A program made the position numbers and the translations under genes. A stretch of 64,000 nt of DNA from Achatina immaculata (taxonomy: Eukaryota > Mollusca > Gastropoda > Stylommatophora > Achatinidae): positions 14,610,531-14,674,530 of the forward strand of contig CM019708.1 in assembly GCA_009760885.1 (NCBI GenBank). The letters are read 5' to 3'. Shown here in pieces: positions 32,367-44,468 of the stretch (position 1 is its first letter; each line of letters opens with the position of its first letter). Below the pieces are notes generated by a model. The model was not told the origin of the DNA, ran no database searches, and worked only from the letters and a program-made list of their open reading frames with translations.

Positions 32367-35300
32367 GATGCCATTTATTCATTCATCTGCAGGTCCATTG
32401 CGGAACTTTGTCTCCTTAACAGCTCTCCTGTAGGCCTCTCGGTTGTGAGCAAGATGGCCTGCTACTGATGCATCCATTTGCAGATCATCAACGATGTCTT
32501 GCAGCCTTCTTCGCCTTGGTCTTCCTCTCTTTCTTTTTTCCATTATGTACCCTTCCAAGACAGTTTTCTCTAGATTATCATGACGTTTAATGTGTCCAAA
32601 ATATTTAAGTTTTCTCTCTTTAATCATCTTTACTAGTCAGTCTTCTTTAATATTAAATTCTTGTAGTATGGATATATTTGTTCTTTTTTTGTGTTCATGA
32701 TATTTGAAGAACTCTTCTGTAGCATTTACATTCAAAGGTATTTATGTGTTTCTCAGCTGTTTTGTTAAGTGTCCAGGTCTCACAGGCATATGTTGCGGTA
32801 GGAAAGATGCACACCCTTAAAAATCTTATTTTTGTGGTTTTGTCTGTTCATCTCAACAGATTCTTTAGTTGTTTTACTTTCTGAAGAGCGATAGACATTA
32901 CTAATTAATAGTGATTCAAAATAATAAAAACTCTCCACTTCTTCCACTTTTTCCTCATTGATACATATTTCAGCTGCCGCCTTGTTTGTTTTGTCAGTTG
33001 TCATCAATTTAGTTTCCTTCGCATTAACATAGAGGTTTTGCTCTTCGCTGTTCTTACAGACTGACATAATTAGTTTTCCATTTCTTTTTTTTTTTTTGCT
33101 GTGGACAGTAATACTGTGTCATCAGCATATTTAATCTCTAGTATTTTATAACCTCCAATTGTTATGGCATCGTAATATTCTTTGTCTACATGTTCTCTAA
33201 CATTCCTCGTTATATTTTCAGTATTTTCTTTTTCTGAACTTTAAGTGCCCAGGGAACATGGGGCTTCCGCAAGGGTTTTCCACAAATGCCTGTCCTTTTC
33301 CTTTTTTTCTGCTCTTGCCCAGATGAGCCCTCTATTGCTTAACATCCTCTCTTTTGTTCTTCTTTATGTCTCTTTTAGTCTACCCTAACTTCTGTTCCCC
33401 TGTGGAGTCCATCTTAGTGCTATTCTTGGTAGTTAGTTGTCAGTCATTCGGAGCACATGTCCCAACCATCGCCAGCGTCTTTCCTCAATAATTGTTGTCA
33501 GTGGCTTCATCTGCGTTTCTGCCAACAAGATGTTATTTCTTATGATGTTTGGTCAAAATATTTTTCTAATTCTTCGTAAACATTTAGTCCGGAAAGAATT
33601 AAACTTGTTTCCTATGGTTTTGGTGATTTTCCAGCATTCACTTCCATAGAGTAGTACACTTAGCACATTACTTTTAAATATCTTGATTTTCGTATTCATG
33701 CTTAGTTTTTTTTTATTTCCATATAGTCTGCAGCATTGCAAAAGCCTGGTTTACTCTAGTAAGTCTGCTGTTGATGTCCTCTGTGCTGTCTCCATTTTCT
33801 ACTACTCTACTGCCAAGATATACAAATTCGTTTACCTCCTCCACTAACTTGCTATCTACTCTGAGTACATTTCTGTTCTTGATATTTTGCTTTATTAACT
33901 TTGTCTTTCCTACGTTGATCTTTATTCCTATGTTGTTTGCATTCTGAGTTAGCTTGTTTATTTTATCTTGCATATCTTTGTGGCTGCTTGATAGTAGACA
34001 AATGTCGTCCGCAAAGTCAAGGTTCTCCAGCACTGTGTCAAGGGTCCATTGTAATCCTCTGCGTTTGTCTGATGTTGCCTCCTTCATTAACCAGTCTACT
34101 GCCAAGATAAATAATGTTGGTGATAGTATACATCCCTGATTCACTCCTGTTTGTATCCTAAAGCTGCTGGAGGTATGTTCTCCACAGATCACTTTGCACT
34201 GAAAACCTTCGTATAGGGCTTTGATTACATTCACTATCTTGTGGCCATGCCATCTTAGGATTTTCCACAGTGCATCTCTGTTGACACTGTCAAAGGCTTT
34301 CTCAAAATCTATGAACAATGCATATTTTGTGCTTTGCCACTCATTTGCCTGTTCTAATATTTGTCTAAGTGGTCTATGCATGATCTTCCTTTCCTAAATT
34401 CTGCCTGCTTTTTCCGAAGTTTTCCCTCAAGTGCTTATTCTGTTGATGATTATCCTGCAAAATACTTTACTGGTGAGTGGCTGTAGGGTAATGCCTCTCC
34501 AGTTCCCGCAATCTCTGAGGTCACCCTTCTTTGGTAGTTTTACTATAAGGCCAGTTTGTCAGTCATCTGGAGCTTTTTCTAGATCTCAAATTTGTTGTAG
34601 CATCCGGCAAAGTTGTTTTGGTGTTTCTGTTTCTTCTGCTTCCAACATCTCAGCAGTCACTTCATCTTCACCTGGTGCCCTGTCTGATTTTAACTTCTTT
34701 ATTGCCTCCTTTACTTCACTTATTGTTATTGGTCCTGTATTGATGTTTAGTTCCGTTTTTGCTTCAGGTATGTCTATTGTTTGTGCTGCTTGTGTTCTGT
34801 TTAGTAGGGTGTTAAAGTGTTCCCTCCACCTTAAAATTTTTTTCACTATACAAGTTAAATAAGTAGGGTGACAATATGCACCCCTGACGGACCCCTTATT
34901 TTATGTCAGACCAAGTTGTTGTTTCACCATTTATTCTTACTGCTGCTTGTTGGTCTAAATACACCAGTGATGTTAATTGTATCAAATGTGTTGGATATTC
35001 CATTTTAACCATTAGTTTCCAAAGTTTCTGGTACTGTACACAATCAAATGTCTTTGAGTAGTCTATAAGGAATAAATATAGATTCACATTAAACTCTCTG
35101 CATTTCTTTATTATTAATCTTATATTGAATATTTGATCTCTTGATCCTCTTCCTTGGTTGAAACCAGCTTGGACCATATTGACTTCTATTTTCTTACGAA
35201 GTCTACCCATTATGATTTATAACAGAATTTTACTGGCATGACTAATTACGCAAACAGTTTTGTACTTTGTGCATAATTTCAAGTTACCATTTTTTGGCAG

Positions 35301-35821
35301 TTGTATAAATACAGTTCTTTTCCATTCTTTTTGCCAAATACCTGAATGCCATATCTTTTTACATAGTGCGTGATAGATTTTTGCACATTCCTATCCTCCT
35401 GGTTTAATAAATTCAGCTGTTATCTCATCACATCCTGGTGATTTACCATTTTTCAGATTCTTTATTGCCCATAAAACTACTTCTATTGTTAGTTCGGGTT
35501 CTTTCTCCTCCAATAATAATTTACACTGTTGATTTATGTTTCCACAGTCGGTTGTTTCATACATTCCTCTGCAGTATTCCTTCCATCTTTCTAGAATTTC
35601 CTCTCTCTCTGTCAAGGTATTCCCCAGTTCATCACAAATTACTTTTTGCCTAGGTGGGACATTTCTCGTCAGTGTCTTCATTTCTTTAAACATTTCACTA
35701 TCTTTTCCACACTTTTGATGTCATTATATTCTTTAACAACAATCTTGTATGTATTGTTTTTTGTCTTTTCTTATACTTCATCGTACATCTTTTGTTAAAG
35801 ATTTATATTCCTTTTTGTTGT
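32367..35821 (-). mobile_element. Family A retrotransposon A2, inserted in A3 and split by B2
   Basis: Minus-strand A copy: a (GAAT)n tail at about 32370-32382, C-terminal ORF pieces (EKTVLEGYIMEKRKRGRPRR), then B2 (33232-34846), then RT pieces (GRGSRDQIFNIRLIIKKC; KSPGCDEITAEFIKPGG; FKEMKTLTRNVPP) up to 35821. Many stops are present. It is 5'-truncated upstream of the RT domain. Confidence 0.78.
33232..34846 (-). mobile_element. Family B retrotransposon B2, 5'-truncated, inserted in A2
   Basis: Minus-strand B copy closely similar to B1. It has GPITISEVKEAIKKLKSDRA (34586-34846), IDFEKAFDSVNRDALWKILR with intact motif A, ILSPTLF, LDFADDICLLSSSHKD (FADD box) and the C-terminal region. The frame 33713-34381 is open over 222 residues, better than B1 in motif A. 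The 3' tail reads GTTCAGAAAAAGAAAA. It interrupts A2 between TTTTCAGTA and TACAAGTTAAATAAG, with at most a 2-3 bp duplication. Confidence 0.82.
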
Positions 35822-36655
35822 TGAAGATGTAGACAAAGATTATTACGATGCCATAACAATTTTAGGTTATGAAATACAAGAGATTAGATATGCTGATGAC
35901 ACAGTATTATTGTCCACACCACAAAAAGGAATGGAAAAACCAATTATGTTAGTCTCTAATAATAGTGAAGAGCCAAACTTCTATCTTAATGCGAAGAAAA
36001 TTAAATTGGTTACACATGACAATACAAATAAGGCAGCTGAAATATATATCATTGAGAAAAATTGGAACAGGTGGACAGTTTTGAATATCATGGATCATTA
36101 CTAATAATGAAGATACAATGAGGGAAATTAAAAGGAGGACACATATCACTTTTCCAAAAATAAAACAACTAAAGAAGCTGTGGAGAGGAACAGACAGAAC
36201 TACAAAAATAAGATTTTTAAGGGCATGCATCTTTTCCATCGCAACATATGCATGTGAGACCTGGGCACTTAACAAAACAGCTGAGAAACACATAAATGCC
36301 TTTGAATGTAAATGCTACAGAAGAGTTCTTCAAATATCATGGACACAAAAAAGAACAAATATGTCCATACTACAAGAACTTAATATTGAAGAAGGTTGGC
36401 CAATAAAGAAGATTAAATAGAGAAAGCCTGAATAGTTTAGACATATTAAAAGTCATGAGAATTTAGACAAGACCGTCCTGGAAGGGTACATAATGGAAAA
36501 AAGAAAGAGAGGAAGACCAAGGCGAAGGTGGATGTAAGACATCGTTGATAATCTGCAAATGGATGTATCAGCAGCAGGATATTTTGCTTGCAACCGAGAG
36601 GCCTACAGGAGAGCTGTTAGGGAGGCAAAGTTCCGCAAGGATCATGCAAATGACT

Positions 36656-37354
36656 GACTCACTGGTCGTTGTAGCTATGCCTTGTACCTTGAAACTGTTT
36701 AGAAAATAATCATTTGTGAGAACTCTCTCTCTCTCTCTCTTTCTCTCTCATATCTCTCTCTCTTTCTCCTTCTCTTTCTCTCTCTCTCCCTCTCTGCTGT
36801 GTGTGTTGAACGGTGGACTGTGTTTTACTAGTGAGTGTTATCACTTTGCGTTGTACTGTCTTAATATTTTAAAGTATCGTCCCCTCCCTATCCCCAAAGT
36901 CGGTCCTGTACATCACCGTAAACTTTTTTTTTTACTGGAATTCTTATTTTTTTCTTTGTTTTTAGAAATTTTATTTCATACAAGAATGGAAACAAAATAC
37001 GCCAAAACAAGCGTCAGAGAGCATACATGCAACCAAAACGGCATGCGTAATTTCTGTCTACGTACATACCTTACATGCTTACACAGGCGCAGAGCTCCTC
37101 CTTGTAAAACAAAATATCAACTAGAAGTAAATTCTGCATAATCAGTTGACAGAAGAATATGAATATAATTTTCTCGTTAGTTTTTTATTGTTGTCTTCGT
37201 TTACCGTGTGCTACACCGTCTAACTTTCTATGTTCCTAATTTTACGTTGCTTTAACTCACAGGAATTGTTTTTTTTTCTATTTGTTTTATGCTAAAAGTC
37301 TAAGAGTCTACACTTTCTATCAAATCTGTAACTCAGGCTTATATGTCTGCAGCA
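36656..37354. repeat. Spacer with CT microsatellite
   Basis: (CT)n and CTTT-type tract at about 36724-36800, then unique AT-rich sequence without coding signal. Confidence 0.6.
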
Positions 37355-38200
37355 TTATGTCTACTTACATTCCTCAGCAACTTAATCCCTCTAATTTATG
37401 TCTTCTTACATTCCTCAGCAACTTAATCCCTCTAATTTATGTCTACTTACATTCCTCAGCAACTTAATCCCTCTAATTTATGTCTACTTGCATTCCTCAG
37501 CAACTTAATCCCTCTAATTTATGTCTACTTACATTCCTCAGCAACTTAATCCCTCTAATTTATGTCTTCTTACATTCCTCAGCAACTTAATCCCTCTAAT
37601 TTATGTCTACTTACATTCCTCAGCAACTTAATCCCTCTAATTTATGTCTTCTTACATTCCTCAGCAACTTAATCCCTCTAATTTATGTCTACTTACATTC
37701 CTCAGCAACGCAACCCCTAAAATTTATGTCTACTTACATTCCTCCGCAACTCAACCCTCAACCCTTAAACTTTATGTCTACTTACATTCTTTACTAACTC
37801 AACCCTTCAACTTTATGTTCTCTTTCATTTTTTACCAACTCAACCTCACAAATTTACGTCTTCTTACATATTTACCAACGCAACCCCTCACTTTATGTCT
37901 TCTTACATTATTTACCAACGCAGCCCCTCACTTTATGTCTTCTTACATTATTTACCAACGCAGCCCCTCACTTTATGTCTTCTTACATTCTTTACCAACT
38001 CAACCCCTCGACTTTATGTCTTCTTACATTCTTTACCAACTCAACCCCTCAACTTTATGCCTCTTACATTCTTTACCAACTCAACCCCTCAACTTTATGC
38101 CTCTTACATTCTTTACCAACTCAACCCCTCAACTTTATGCCTCTTACATTCTTTACCAACTCAACCCCTCAACTTTATGCCTCTTACATTCTTTACCAAC
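37355..38200 (+). repeat. 41-bp minisatellite array grading into 38-42-bp variants
   Basis: About 20 units. The left half is built on CTTACATTCCTCAGCAACTT and AATCCCTCTAATTTATGTCT; the right half on ACATTCTTTACCAACTCAAC and CCCTCAACTTTATG. The change is gradual, so the two halves are diverged forms of one repeat. Long frames through it are artefacts. Confidence 0.92.
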
Positions 38201-38496
38201 TGAATGTTTGTGTTGTCAGTGAGGGCTGTGCTGCTGTCATACAAGTAGAGAGAAGAGAAATCTTTCTGCGCTATATTCATCGTGTAACTAGCGTCCTCCA
38301 CGCTGGCTTGAATAACATACGATTTTCAGGGGAATTAACCTACTAGCTCGCAGTGCAGACAACACCGCGGTTGTATCCCTGCAAGAAATACAGAACACGT
38401 ATATGTTCCTCAGCTCGTGCTCTTAACTTCCCCAGGAAGGAATTAACCTTCTGTTATTCCCCCCCCCCCCCCACCATTATTATAGCCCCAGACAGC
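38201..38496. other. Spacer with C-run
   Basis: Unique sequence ending in a C14 run at about 38459-38472 next to the family B fragment. Confidence 0.45.
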
Positions 38497-38683
38497 AGAT
38501 AGCACTAAGATGGACACCACAGGGGAACAGAAATAAGGTTAGACCAAAAGAGACATGGAGAAGAGCAACAGAAAGGATGTTGAGCAATAGAGGGCTCACC
38601 TGGGCAAGACCAGAAAAAAAGGCGAAGGATAGGCATTTGTGGAAAACCCTTGCGGAAGCCCCATGTGCCCTGGGCACTTAAGG

Positions 38684-38729
<46 letters not shown>
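38497..38729 (+). mobile_element. Family B retrotransposon, 3' fragment with expanded GA tail
   Basis: Matches the last ~190 bases of B1 (LRWTPQG, RATERMLSNRGLTWARPEKK in one frame) and ends in GGTTCAGAGAG extended to a (GA)n tract of about 40 bases. It shows that the B tail is a GA repeat that can expand after insertion. Confidence 0.85.
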
Positions 38730-38732
<3 letters not shown>

Positions 38733-40225
38733 CAGAGTTATATTATTATCACCTGTTGGGTTAAAGTTAACAAAACATTCTTCTGTTTTCTCTGCTTTTT
38801 TCCCCGTGATGTTTTATATGAATATATAACAAATAGATATTAATTATTATAATATTGATGACGAAGAAGTTAGAACTGATCCTGTCTTTTACTTCTAGAT
38901 CTTGAATGATCTGATGCTTGCAGGAATCACTGGTCGACTGTATCTTTTATACGACGAATATTCGTTGTGGGCTCGACAATATTTGACTTCTTACTAGCAG
39001 TTAAAGCCTTATTATTATTTATCGTACCATATTCTAATCTTTGTTAGCCGTTATGTGACATTATCTTCACACACAATCCAGGTTTCGATGGTCTAGAATA
39101 GGTTTCACAAATATTACATTCACTTTGACCAAGTCCGCTGAAAAGTTCACAGAATGCATGCAGTGCTGACAGATAAGGTCACAAATGTATTGTTGATAAC
39201 ATCACTTGGAATAAGATGCAACAGGACATAAAATTCGCTGGTTTCGTCGTTGAAGCACATATTCATTGTTCACAAAATGAAACCCGCATTATTTTCTACA
39301 CAAACTGTGACTGAAAACGCCTAACTCTATACTGCACTGGGTCAACAGCTCGTGAATAACTCTTATCTCCTGAATATCTATTGCTCTACTTGTCCATCTA
39401 TTCCATCTGTCCGTGCCCTCCTCTTTTTTCTGTCCTCTCCGTCTTCCCTCCATGCTGCACCCCTGGCTTGTATGTTGTAAGTCAGTTGTCTAATACGACA
39501 CATCTCTAGATCATTCTATTGGTCAGCTGGTTAACAAACCTTCTGATTGGATTTCGGGATGAGTCCGTCCACTCTCTTTTTTCAAAACTGTGTGTAAATT
39601 GTGTTCTAAGATTAGCAAACATGCCTCGCCGGTCAGTTGAGTCAAATCCGTCTATACACTTGTCCAGTCCACTATCTCTTTCGCGTCGTAGGTTTCAGGG
39701 ATTAGTCCGTTGTCTGTTTTTTTATATTGTCCTCGCTTTTCATTGTGTCTTGTATTTTTGATATCTACTTAAATTAGTCTTTTAAGCGTCCTGTCGTAAT
39801 ATTACTTCTAATGCCGTGGGAGTGTTTCTCTCCCACACTTTCTATCGTTTCTGACCTATCTTCTACTTATCAGTAATAATAATAACTATGATAAAATGCT
39901 AATAGTAATAATATTCATACCAATAACAACACTAATAATAATAATATCCTAACATACATGGGGCTATGCTACAAACGACTGTAATGGATTTATAGAAACA
40001 CTGACAGACAGCTGTAAAGTTGTGAGTTTTATGTGATAATGAATAATGCTAGAAATACGCTGTCGTTCAGTGCCACGATCTTCAGGCCTGCAGTTACAGA
40101 GACACCCAACAGCACAAACTTTCTCCTCTTACATTCCATAATATTCCCCCAGGTCGCTTCTGTTAAAGCTGTAGCCCATATTTAAAATGCTTCTCTCTTT
40201 CGGTAAAAGAACAGAGGAGATGTGA
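38730..40225. other. Spacer
   Basis: Unique sequence. A pyrimidine-rich stretch lies at 39380-39470 and AAT-rich simple sequence at about 39870-39950. No gene is recognised. Confidence 0.5.
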
Positions 40226-40262
40226 CAGCCTGGATAGTAATACGTCCAGGTGTTCAGCCTAG
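40226..40262 (+). repeat. Isolated unit of the 29-bp minisatellite
   Basis: GATAGTAATACGTCCAGGTG + TTCAGCCTAG, one full unit of the array located at 41803-42190, standing alone 1.5 kb away. Confidence 0.75.
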
Positions 40263-40423
40263 TACAAGAATATTGGTGCCACTGTCTTGCGTGTGTGCCT
40301 AGTATGTCACCACTACAGCAGGATAGTTATCTACCTAGAACAACACGCAAGAACTTTACACGAAATTTGCGGTGATTAACAGAACAGGTTGAGAACCTCT
40401 GTCTTTTTAGTTTCCTTGTGTTA

Positions 40424-40562
40424 ATGAAGATGGCTGCAAGACATCGTTGATGATCTGGAAATGGATGCAGCAGCAGCAGGCCATCTTGCTCACAACCGAG
40501 AGGCCTACAGGAGTGCTGTTTGGGAGGCAAAGTTCCGCAAGGGACATGCCAAGGAATGATGA
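40424..40562 (+). mobile_element. Family A retrotransposon, 3'-terminal fragment
   Basis: The last ~140 bases of family A (GCAAGACATCGTTGATGATC through AAGTTCCGCAAGGGACATGC), with a short (ATG)n tail. Confidence 0.8.
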
Positions 40563-40663
40563 TGATGTGTTAATGTTCAATTAATAGAACTTTCTTACTT
40601 TTAGTTATACAGTCATACACTGCGTTCTAGTTAACCACATATGAAGGTGCACACCCAGGTTCA

Positions 40664-40948
40664 CTGACACTAGGACAACCTTAACAGCTTTGACGGCACT
40701 AGCAGACGTCCGGACAGCACTGACACTAGGACAACCTTAACAGCTTTGACGGCATTAGTAGACGTCCAGACAGCACTGACACTAGGACAACCTTAACAGC
40801 TTTAACGGCATTAGTAGACGTCCAGACAGCACTGACACTAGGACAACCTTAACAGCTTTGACGGCACTACCAGACGTCCGGACAGCACTGAGACTAGGAC
40901 AACCTTAACAGCTTTGACGGCACTACCAGACATCCTGACAGCACTGCT
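40664..40948 (+). repeat. 56-bp minisatellite, five units
   Basis: Units containing ACACTAGGACAACCTTAACA, then GCTTTGACGGCACTA and a CAGACGTCCGGACAG segment. Few differences between units. Confidence 0.88.
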
Positions 40949-41802
40949 GACATTTAGCTGTCAATAGACACATTGGCGTAGTGACAAATTACACAGATTT
41001 ATGTGTGGAGAAAATGAGGACGAGAACGAGAAGAAAACTACTGCCACAGGGCAGTGACACGCTGACGTAAAGATAACATCTTCCCGGGCAAGAGCTTGTT
41101 TGCCATGGGGAAGTGCGACCTAAACAAAAGAATAGCTAACAAAAAACTCGTAATTACAATTACAGAAATCCCAACTAGAAAAAAAACAAAAACAAAAAAA
41201 CGCTGCATAAACACAATACACAAACTCGTGAAAGTTGAAAACCCCTGAGAAATCTTTGCTCTAAAAATGACAAATAACTACGAACTCTCTACATCTAAGA
41301 ACACTAACTGTTTGCCCTAAAAAGAGGACACATGAACAACAGCTGTCTACTACATTCTATCAAGAAAAACTAGCATGTCTCGAAAACTCTGTCTTCTACA
41401 TTTTAACTAGACTCAAATGACTCAAAATTGAAACTGACTCTACTGAAAAAATTCCCCCTCTTTCCTAAAATTGGTTTTATATTTTTCCCACACAAATCCC
41501 CGTGAAACTTTTGATTTTCCTTCACCCATGCTGCACAAGAAAGGTGTTTTTTACTTTCTCTATAATTTACGTGCGCCTGCGAACTTCTCCCTGATTTACT
41601 CTCAGATAGCGGAACTTTTGACACTGAGTTTCTCATTTTTATCATTGACTTTCTGACCTAAGATCAAAATGTGAAGCGTTAACGTCAAGAGGATAACTCT
41701 TTCATTCCTTAAATTACATCAATTATTTCCCTTTGACAAATATTAAACTTTCACGAAACTTATTCTTTCACACTTTTACGATAAAATACTGCTACACTAG
41801 AT
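40949..41802. other. Spacer
   Basis: Unique AT-rich sequence with no coding signal. Confidence 0.45.
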
Positions 41803-42190
41803 ACGTCCAGGTGTTCAGCCTAGATAGTAATACGTCCAGGTGTTCAGCCTAGATAGTAATACGTCCAGGTGTTCAGCCTAGATAGTAATGCGTCCAGGTG
41901 TTCAGCCTAGATAGTAATCCGTCCAGGTGTTCAGCCTAGATAGTAATACGTCCAGGTGTTCAGTCTAGATAGTAATGCGTCCAGGTGTTCAGCCTAGATA
42001 GTAATACGTCCAGATGTTCAGCCTAGATAGTAATACGTCCAGGTGTTCAGCCTAGATAGTAATACGTCCAGGTGTTCAGCCTAGATAGTAATACGTCCAG
42101 GTGTTCAGCCTAGATAGTAATACGTCCAGGTGTTCAGCCTAGATAGTAATACGTCCAGGTGTTCAGCCTAGATAGTAATACGTCCAGGTA
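41803..42190 (+). repeat. 29-bp minisatellite array, about 13 units
   Basis: Units TAGATAGTAATACGTCCAGG + TGTTCAGCC, nearly identical. A lone unit lies at 40226-40262. Confidence 0.92.
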
Positions 42191-42935
42191 TTAGTTTAGC
42201 TGGCTGGAGCGCCGGTCTAGATTTGTTGATCACAAGATACCCGTAGCTCTCATTTTTAGAAATGTTGTATGTTGTAATGAGCTCTCCCAAATGTTGACTT
42301 CCAAACACAAGTAAAAGGAATTTTTTTTTTAAATCACAGTGTCTAGTTACATAACCGCTTCTTTTTAATTATGTAAAACACCACAAGTTAAAAAAAAAAG
42401 AAAACAGACTGGGGGGGGGGGGGGAGGGCGGCCTCATTTAGAACGTACATATTTTCACAACGAGGTCATTGCGCCCTGTTCTGCTAGTAAATTATTCTTA
42501 TGACAACGTAACATTGTTTCCTGACTGCTACTGCGATGTCACTGCTCTTCTTGTAAATCTTCCCTTCACGATCTTACACTGCCTCCTGATTCTTGTTTCC
42601 CTGCCAGACACTATCTTTCTCCAGACAGCTTCGACTGTCTGTGTAACATCTTCCTGCTTCTCGGATACTCGTTCTTCCACCGCAAACATCTACGGCCAAA
42701 CAGGGAAGCAAGATTTCTTCTGTACATGATCGTGTTAAACATGCATTATTAGCATTCACAATTTATATACAAAGATCTTTCAACGTGAGATAAACGGAAA
42801 TAATAAAAGAGAATAAGTGAATCAAACCACAGACTCTCAGTAGATAGAGCAACCGCTTAGTCACACAAGGACAATGCCCTCAAGATCCTATTGTTTTAAA
42901 TACGCCAACTATTATCATCATGTGGAAGTGCATCC
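42191..42935. other. Spacer with G-run and SINE remnant
   Basis: A G-run at about 42411-42423 and a tRNA-like SINE at 42800-42885. No gene is recognised; short open frames near 42470-42730 lack any known motif. Confidence 0.5.
42800..42885 (-). mobile_element. tRNA-derived SINE, copy 3
   Basis: On the minus strand TGTGACTAAGCGGTTGCTCT (A-box-like) and GTGGTTTGATTCAC (B-box-like), followed by TTATTCTCTTTTAT. The head layout matches copy 2 (GTGGCTGAACGGCTGCTC) closely. Confidence 0.55.
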
Positions 42936-43733
42936 ATGATGGAGAAGACTATATCCAGCATGTAGAGGACTACATCCAGGCTGGAGAAGATTATATCTAG
43001 GCTGAAGAAGACTACAACCAGTTTTGAGAAAACTACATCCAGCTCGGAGAAGACTACATCCAGGAAGGAGAAGACTATATCAAAGTTGGAGAAGACTACA
43101 TCCAGGAAGGAGAAGACTATATCAAAGTTGAAGAAGACTACATCCAGTTTGGAACAAGACTACATCTAGAATGGAGAAGATTACTTCCAGGATGAATAAG
43201 ACTACCTCCATGAGGGAGAAGACTACATCAAGGCTGGAGAAGACTATATCAAATTCGGAGAAAACTACATCCAGAATGGAGAAGGCTACATCCAGGAATG
43301 AGAAAATGACATCCAGATTGAGAAGACTACATCCAGGTTGGAGAAGACTACATCTAGGCTTAAGAAGACTACATCCAGGATGGATAAGACTCCCACCAGG
43401 ACGGAGAAGATTACATCAAAGATGGAGAAGACCACATCTAGGTTGGAGAAGAATACAACCTGGAAGAATAAGACTACATATAGGCTGGATACGACTACAT
43501 CCAGATTGGAGAAGATTACATACATGATGGAGAAGACTACACCCAGTAAGGAGATATTACATACAGATTTGAGAAGACTACATCCAGGTTGCAGAAGACT
43601 ACATCCAGGATGGAGAGAACTACTTCTAGGATGGATAACACTACATCCAGGATGGAGAAAACTACTTCTAGGCTGAAGAAGACTACATCTAGGTTGGATA
43701 CGACTACATCCAGAATGGAGAAGACTACCTCCA
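42936..43733 (+). repeat. 21-bp minisatellite array, left part
   Basis: About 38 variable units built on GAGAAGACTACATCCAGGAT + G. Interrupted by the A/RLE insertion at 43735-45806, then continuing at 45807-46330. Confidence 0.9.
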
Positions 43734-44165
43734 GATCAGTCAGTCAATGATTTGCATGTTCCTTGCGGAACTTTGCCTCCCTAACAGCTCTCGTGCAGAC
43801 CTCTCGGTTGTTAGCAAGATGCATTTCTGCAGATGCATCCATTTGCAGACTATCAACGATGTCTTGTAGCCATCTTCACCTTGGTCTTCCTGTCTTTCTT
43901 TTTCCCTTTATGTACCCTTCCAAGACAGTCTTCTCTAAATTCTCATGACGTTTAATATTTCAATTTTCTCTGTTTAATTCTTTTTACTAGCCATTCTCTC
44001 TTCAATATTAAGCTCTTGTAGTATGGATATCTTTGTTATTTTTTGTGTCCATGGTATTTGAAGAACTCTTCTGTAGCACTGACATTCGAAGTCATTGATG
44101 TGTTTCTCAACTGTTTGTTTAGTATCCAGGTCTCACAGGCATATGTTGCATATTCCAGGTTATAG
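43734..44165 (-). mobile_element. Family A retrotransposon, 3' fragment in the 21-bp array
   Basis: On the minus strand it ends in a (TGAC)n tail at 43734-43748 abutting the array. C-terminal ORF remnants include a KGKKKDRKTKVKMATRHR-like basic stretch. The last ~72 bases (44094-44165) are the left copy of the direct repeat that flanks the RLE element. Confidence 0.75.
44094..44165 (+). repeat. Left copy of 72-bp direct repeat flanking RLE element
   Basis: Matches 45734-45806 with about seven differences, from ATTGATGTGTTTCTCAACT to CATATTCCARGTTATAG. It spans the family A truncation point and its flank, so it looks like a duplicated target rather than two separate A insertions. Confidence 0.7.
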
Positions 44166-44468
44166 TATGCAGGAAACTCTCTACTGTAGAGAGCCGAACA
44201 ACAACACAACTCTTTCAGATCATCAGAGGAAGTACCCCCCCCCCCTTTTCAGACATGTGTTTCGGGCCTATTAAACTCCCGACACTCTAAGGGGGTGGGC
44301 CCCTGTGGGTCATGACTCCCAGAGGTCTTGTGAGTTGTTGCTTTTATTTTTTTGTCCTGGGATTGAACCCATGATCGCCCAGTTGGCAGTGTACTTTGAA
44401 GTGCGTCCCTAGCGATTTAGCCACAGAAGACTGGCATTGGATTGTGACAAACGAAGTTATGTATGTTC

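Larger units (their letters stand above)
32268..36655 (+). mobile_element. Family A retrotransposon A3, split by A2
   Basis: Two pieces, 32268-32366 (RT motif B region) and 35822-36655 (YADDT region to the 3' end), become collinear when 32367-35821 is removed. A short direct repeat AGATG marks the ends. The second piece has GYEIQEIRYADDT, then RTHITFPKIKQLKKLWRGTD and KCYRRVLQISWTQKRT. The 3' tail is (TGAC)n at 36645-36658. It is 5'-truncated. Confidence 0.75.
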
